From Deltaproteobacteria bacterium (GTDB lineage: Bacteria > Myxococcota_A > Polyangia > Nannocystales > Nannocystaceae), in contig RFGU01000080.1 of the NCBI GenBank assembly GCA_003696955.1, positions 1-47,435 on the forward strand: a stretch of DNA of 47,435 bases, read 5' to 3'. Numbering within the stretch: the stretch's first letter is position 1; every line of letters begins with the position of its first letter. The position numbers and the translations under genes were made by a program. Of this stretch, positions 43,898 through 47,435 are shown piece by piece. The notes below the pieces were generated by a model, which saw only the letters and a list, made by a program, of their open reading frames with translations, ran no database searches and was not told where the DNA came from.

Positions 43898-45327
43898 TCA
43901 GAACCAGATCTGCGTGGCGACGCCGGCACGAAGCGGAGCGCAGGCGTACGGGTCCCCGTTCACCGGATCGGTGCAACCTGCGACGTACGCCTGGACGCGA
44001 AGGTGGTTGCCGAACGGATAGACGGCCACGCCCCCCTGGAAGCTGGTGGCGATGGGCGGAAAGTCGGGGTGGGTGAGGGTGCCCGCGCGGGCCTGGAGTT
44101 CGACCAGGTCCTTCCAGACGAAGATGCCGAGCTGGAGTTGGGCGCCGCCGAAGATGTCCGTGCCCTCCACGCGGGAGCCGTCGTCGTAGCGCCGGTCGTA
44201 GCGGTCGATCCGTACGAAACCTTCCGCGAGCACGTAGGCCTTGCGCACCAGGACCTGCACGTCGGCGCCGACGGTGGCGGTCCACGTCTCGTCGTGGCCC
44301 ATGTCCGTACCGGGGATGTCCCGCTCCAATTTCGTGGCCCAGGCGTGGGTGCCGATCACGAAACGGCCGCGCTCGACGCCGTCAAGAATGGGCGTCTGCG
44401 TAAGGGGGGTGGGCCCGAGCGGGGACGTTGCGACGCGCACCAGGTAGATTGGAAAGGCCCGTCCGCCCGTGGGCAGACCGCCAACCGGGGGACCGAACAC
44501 CCCGGCATGGTAGTCGAACCGCCCCCTGGAGAGCCTTCCCTCGACGACGGCGCCGAGGCTTCGATCCAGGCGAAACGCGTCGTCCACCGTCCCACGACCG
44601 ATCATCGAAATGCGTTGGGGCGGCAACAACCACGGGGGGATGTGGGCGGACGAAATTGCCCGAACCGGACGGTCAGAGCGTCGCGGTAGAGCTTGGCCGT
44701 GCCGACGACGTCGAGCACGCGTGGCGGTGCGTTGGCAAGCTCCGCCTGGACGAATACCCCAAATCGGCCGCCGAGGAACGAAGTCTCGATGTAGGGACGT
44801 GCGAACGGCATGCGAAACGCCCCCCGCGTGCCCTCCGCGTCGTCGTGCAGGAGTTCGACGTGCACTTGCGTGAAGAAACCGAGGTGCATCGATGCGCGGC
44901 GCGCTTCGACACGTAGGCCACGGGTCAAGCCGACCTCCACCTTCGGCCCTTCGTCGCTCGCATCGGCCGACGCGGTCGCAGGTTCCGTGGGGGGCGCGGG
45001 GGAAGGCCGCACCGGCTCGGAGGGCGAAGTTTCGCCGTCGACGCTCGCGGCGGGGGCTTCGGCCGCCACGTCGTCCCGGGCCGCGGCCCGCCCGGTGGGG
45101 CTCGGCGCCTCGGACGTCGTGCGCGCGGTTGCCTCGTCGCCGCCAGGGTCGGTATCGCCGCCCATTGGCGGGGCGTCCGAAGTCCGGGCGTCGTCGTCCC
45201 CGGGCGCCGCGTCGGGGCCCGCGTAGGATCGCTCGACCTCGTCTTCGCCACCCGAGGGCGGCGGTACCGTGGCCGACGACGGGGCCGGGGCGAGCAGCGC
45301 GGCGGTGAGGATCCGAACCAGGGACAC
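43898..45327 (-). pseudogene. Phosphate-selective-porin-like outer-membrane protein, split by a frameshift
   Basis: From GTG 45327 the frame encodes a signal peptide (MSLVRILTAALLAPAPSSA), an acidic Pro/Thr/Asp linker of ~110 residues and the first barrel strands (LGFFTQVHVELLHDDAEG, YIETSFLGGRFGVFVQAELA, RDALTVRFGQFRPP). After about 44645 the barrel continues in the -1 frame: HIPPWLLPPQRISMIGRGTV, DRSLGAVVEGRLSRGRFDYH, ... and ends QIWF with the typical terminal phenylalanine. A one-base loss in CCGCCC at 44642-44648 explains both halves; FGQFRPPHIPPWL restores the family's FGQFKxPF-like element. It is either a damaged gene, a phase-variable gene or a sequencing error. OprP/OprO-type porins form anion channels. 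Confidence 0.7.
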
Positions 45328-45371
45328 GTGCCAGCCCTACGACGCGCGCGGGCCTCCGGCAAGGTTCGGGC

Positions 45372-46880
45372 CTACGCCAAGGTCGCAAGCGCCCAGGTCT
45401 CGTAGGCGAAATAGATGCGCGGCGCGAGTTCCCCCCATGCCAGGTCGCGCGCCACGGGGTCGCGCTCGGCGAGCACGGCCGCCAGCTCGCGGACAAGCTC
45501 GTCCGTGGCGGCGTCCCGCAGGCCGAAGTGCAGGAACTCGGCCTCCCGTCCGGGCACCTCGAGCCTCGCCATGTCCGAGAGGGCTTGGGACAGCAGCAGG
45601 GTGTACGGCCCCTCCCACGTCTCCATGATGGCCGCGTCCCGGTACAGGCGCGGCAGGACGGAGAAGCGTTCCTCGATCCCGTTGCCGCCGACGAGCATCA
45701 TCGCCTCGTAGATCCGGGGGGAGGTGCGGCGGGTCGAGACGGCCTTGGCGATGCTGACCAGGATCCGCGCCCAGGTCTTCTGCTCGCGCGAGGCCTTCGG
45801 GTCGAGGGCGGCCGTCCAGTCCTCGACACAGGCGAAGGCGCCCGCGCTGGCCAGGTCGGCCTCGGCCGCGAGGCGTTCGAGGGACGCGGCCAGCAAGGGG
45901 AAGTCGGCGAGCTTGCGCCCGAAGGCCGTGCGGAAGTGGGCGTAGGCGTGGGCCTCCCGGTGGGCCCTGCGCAGGCTCGCGGCGGCCGCCACGACGTTGT
46001 GGACGCGGCTGGTCGTCAGCACGACGGCCACCATGGTGCGCAGCCCGGCGTCGAGGGGGCCCACCGGAAAGCCCCACGCACCTTCGAACTCGATCTCGGC
46101 GGTGGGCAGGGCCCGCGTGCCCAGCTTGTCCTTGAGGCGGCGGATCCGGTAGCCGTTGGGGGCGCCGTCGCGGAGCCGCGGCACGCAGAAGAGTCCGATG
46201 CCTCGATGATCGGACGGGCCGTCGGGCCGTCGCGCCGTGACCAGCCAGTAGTCCGCCGTGAGGTTGGAGCAGAACCACTTCTGCCCGTGGAGGCGGAACG
46301 CGTCCCCGTCGGGGCGGGCTTCGAGGGCGTTGGTGGCGGCGTCGCTGCCACCTTGGATCTCCGTGACGAACTGGGCCCCGTGGATCCAGTCCGCCTCGGT
46401 GGCGCCGTCGATGCGGCCGAGGACCTCGCGGATCCGCGGATCGTCCGGATCGCCCGCCATGCGCAACACCCGGGCGAGCCCGTCGGTGCACGCCACCGAA
46501 CAGGTCACCCCCATCTCGCCGTGCTCGTTGAGCAGGTAGACGATGGCATAGCGCGCCCGCTCGTCGAAGTCCGCCCGCCAGATCCCGCTGCCGTGGATCT
46601 CGGCGAGGGTCTTCCAGGTGACGGACGGAAGGTCGATCTCGGTGGCGGGAAACCGGTTGTAGGGATCGGGTTCGCGGATCCGCGGCAGATGGTCGCGCCG
46701 CTCGGCGACGTCCGATCGTTCGATCCAGGTGCTGGCCGCGTCGCGCCCGAACCGGTCCAACATGCGTCGCGTCGCCTCCGACGGGTTCGACCGCTCGACC
46801 CATCGCACGAGCATGGGATCTTCGTCGAACCAGTTCGTGCCGCGGGCCTCGAGGTAACCGGAGAAGTCGTAGTCCGTCAT
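45372..46880 (-). CDS. Acyl-CoA dehydrogenase (AidB-like)
   Basis: A 502-residue protein from ATG 46880 with ribosome binding site GGAGGCG. The FAD/substrate domain has SVACTDGLARVLRMAG, FVTEIQGGSDAATNALEARP, GQKWFCSNLTADYWLVTARR and LKDKLGTRALPTAEIEFEGA; the C-terminal helical domain has RTAFGRKLADFPLLAASLER and LVGGNGIEERFSVLPRLYRD, with METWEGPYTLLLSQALSD at the end. The TExQGGSD element and absence of the usual base placement match the AidB subgroup, which is larger than normal acyl-CoA dehydrogenases and linked to alkylation stress in E. coli. Substrate unknown. Confidence 0.85.
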   Translation of the reverse strand: MTDYDFSGYLEARGTNWFDEDPMLVRWVERSNPSEATRRMLDRFGRDAASTWIERSDVAERRDHLPRIREPDPYNRFPATEIDLPSVTWKTLAEIHGSGIWRADFDERARYAIVYLLNEHGEMGVTCSVACTDGLARVLRMAGDPDDPRIREVLGRIDGATEADWIHGAQFVTEIQGGSDAATNALEARPDGDAFRLHGQKWFCSNLTADYWLVTARRPDGPSDHRGIGLFCVPRLRDGAPNGYRIRRLKDKLGTRALPTAEIEFEGAWGFPVGPLDAGLRTMVAVVLTTSRVHNVVAAAASLRRAHREAHAYAHFRTAFGRKLADFPLLAASLERLAAEADLASAGAFACVEDWTAALDPKASREQKTWARILVSIAKAVSTRRTSPRIYEAMMLVGGNGIEERFSVLPRLYRDAAIMETWEGPYTLLLSQALSDMARLEVPGREAEFLHFGLRDAATDELVRELAAVLAERDPVARDLAWGELAPRIYFAYETWALATLA

Positions 46881-46973
46881 GGGCGCCTCCTCGCCGAAGC
46901 ATGCCAGCGAACGCCGTTTCGTGCCGGCCGCGGAGCGATCGTCCGCGCGCGGGCGCAATCGTCCGCGGCCGCC

Positions 46974-47435
46974 CTATTCGAACGGGCCGCCCAGCAGCAC
47001 GACCCACGCGATGAACGCGCCGTCGTCGCTTCGGCGGGCCCCCACGCCGAGGTCCGTCACGTCGGGGTCGGCGAGCGCCGCGCAGTACGCGTCGTCCTCG
47101 AGGAGGGCGTCCGAGACCTCGCTCGCGGCCCTGAAGTCGGCGGCGCGCAACTCGTAGCGCAGCCGACCGACGTAGCCCGCTTCTGCGGCGCGGGCCTGCG
47201 GGGTCGATCCGTCGCGCCCTTCGGGGGCGAGCGTCTTGCGCTCGGCGAGGTCGAGGGCGTGCCGGCGGGCCGCGCAGCGCAGGGCCGGAACCGCCGCGAG
47301 GGGGGCAAGCGGCGTTTCCTCGGCACAGGGCAGGTCGCGCTCGCGCAACGCCACGAGCCGGCCCACGAGGGCGTCCTCGGCGGCGGTGGCGTCCTCGGGC
47401 CAGGCTGCAAGGTCGGCGCACGCCTCGGCGTCGCC
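46974..47435 (-). CDS. CAP/SCP domain protein, partial at 5' end
   Basis: The frame is open from the right window edge; 153 C-terminal residues are visible. Residues VPALRCAARRHALDLAERKT, then GRDGSTPQARAAEAGYVGRL, then DALLEDDAYCAALADPDVTD and LGVGARRSDDGAFIAWVVLL fit the CAP (SCP/PR-1) fold of secreted proteins: helix, (H)xGSTPxxRAxxAGY, and the last strands. The CAP metal His of the first helix is retained in ARRHALDLA, but the second position is not clear. Two cysteines may pair. CAP proteins are extracellular with diverse roles. Start not visible. Confidence 0.7.
   Translation of the reverse strand, partial: GDAEACADLAAWPEDATAAEDALVGRLVALRERDLPCAEETPLAPLAAVPALRCAARRHALDLAERKTLAPEGRDGSTPQARAAEAGYVGRLRYELRAADFRAASEVSDALLEDDAYCAALADPDVTDLGVGARRSDDGAFIAWVVLLGGPFE

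Overview
The window is about 47 kb of very GC-rich (roughly 70%) bacterial chromosome. Many of its lipoproteins have Gly/Thr/Ser-rich stalks just after the lipobox. It also carries a Cys-Gly-rich secreted protein, a multihaem cytochrome, sigma-54-type promoter sites and flagellar export genes. This combination suggests a flagellated deltaproteobacterium of the Myxococcota type; that placement is inferred from gene style, since no rRNA or other marker is present. No tRNA, rRNA, insertion sequence, phage gene, integrase or CRISPR array was seen, so this looks like core plus lineage-specific chromosome rather than an island.

Layout. 0-10.3 kb: a partial SixA-like phosphatase, an HDOD signalling protein, a surface lipoprotein, a zinc-ribbon membrane protein translationally coupled to a solitary DNA methyltransferase, an octahaem cytochrome c, a small membrane protein, cardiolipin synthase and an aldehyde dehydrogenase. 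10.3-18.7 kb: a signalling and motility block. It has a CheC-like/receiver protein and a PilT-like protein lacking its ATPase motifs on the + strand, facing a minus-strand flagellar block: two unrecognised genes, fliD, then fliS followed by a fliT-like gene, a degenerate kinase-like protein, a helical protein and a receiver-GGDEF diguanylate cyclase. The fliS group starts at a near-perfect sigma-54 promoter site. 18.8-21.1 kb: groES-groEL with a promoter, a CIRCE-like operator and a strong double hairpin at the end.

21-35 kb: envelope functions, including an outer-membrane barrel protein, a duplicated-domain lipoprotein, a neutral-ceramidase lipoprotein, a membrane-anchored LysM/MepA endopeptidase, a STAS-like protein with a UbiB-family kinase, an LtaS-like sulfatase with an added Cys-rich tail, pterin dehydratase, a SIMPL-domain lipoprotein, a TPR protein, cobalamin adenosyltransferase and a Cys-Gly-rich secreted protein. 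35.3-38.4 kb: a compact TCA operon mdh-sucC-sucD with a recognisable promoter. 38.5-47.4 kb: three lipoproteins (one behind a second sigma-54 site), a Cys/Met-type PLP enzyme with a coupled membrane protein, a frameshifted porin, an AidB-like acyl-CoA dehydrogenase and a partial CAP-domain protein.

Two themes cut across the window. First, at least ten genes lack a Shine-Dalgarno sequence and instead have a TANNNT (-10-like) hexamer 6-10 nt before the start codon, suggesting common leaderless transcription; the two sigma-54 sites would also give nearly leaderless mRNAs. Second, four gene pairs share GTGA overlaps and one pair an ATGA overlap, marking tight translational coupling.
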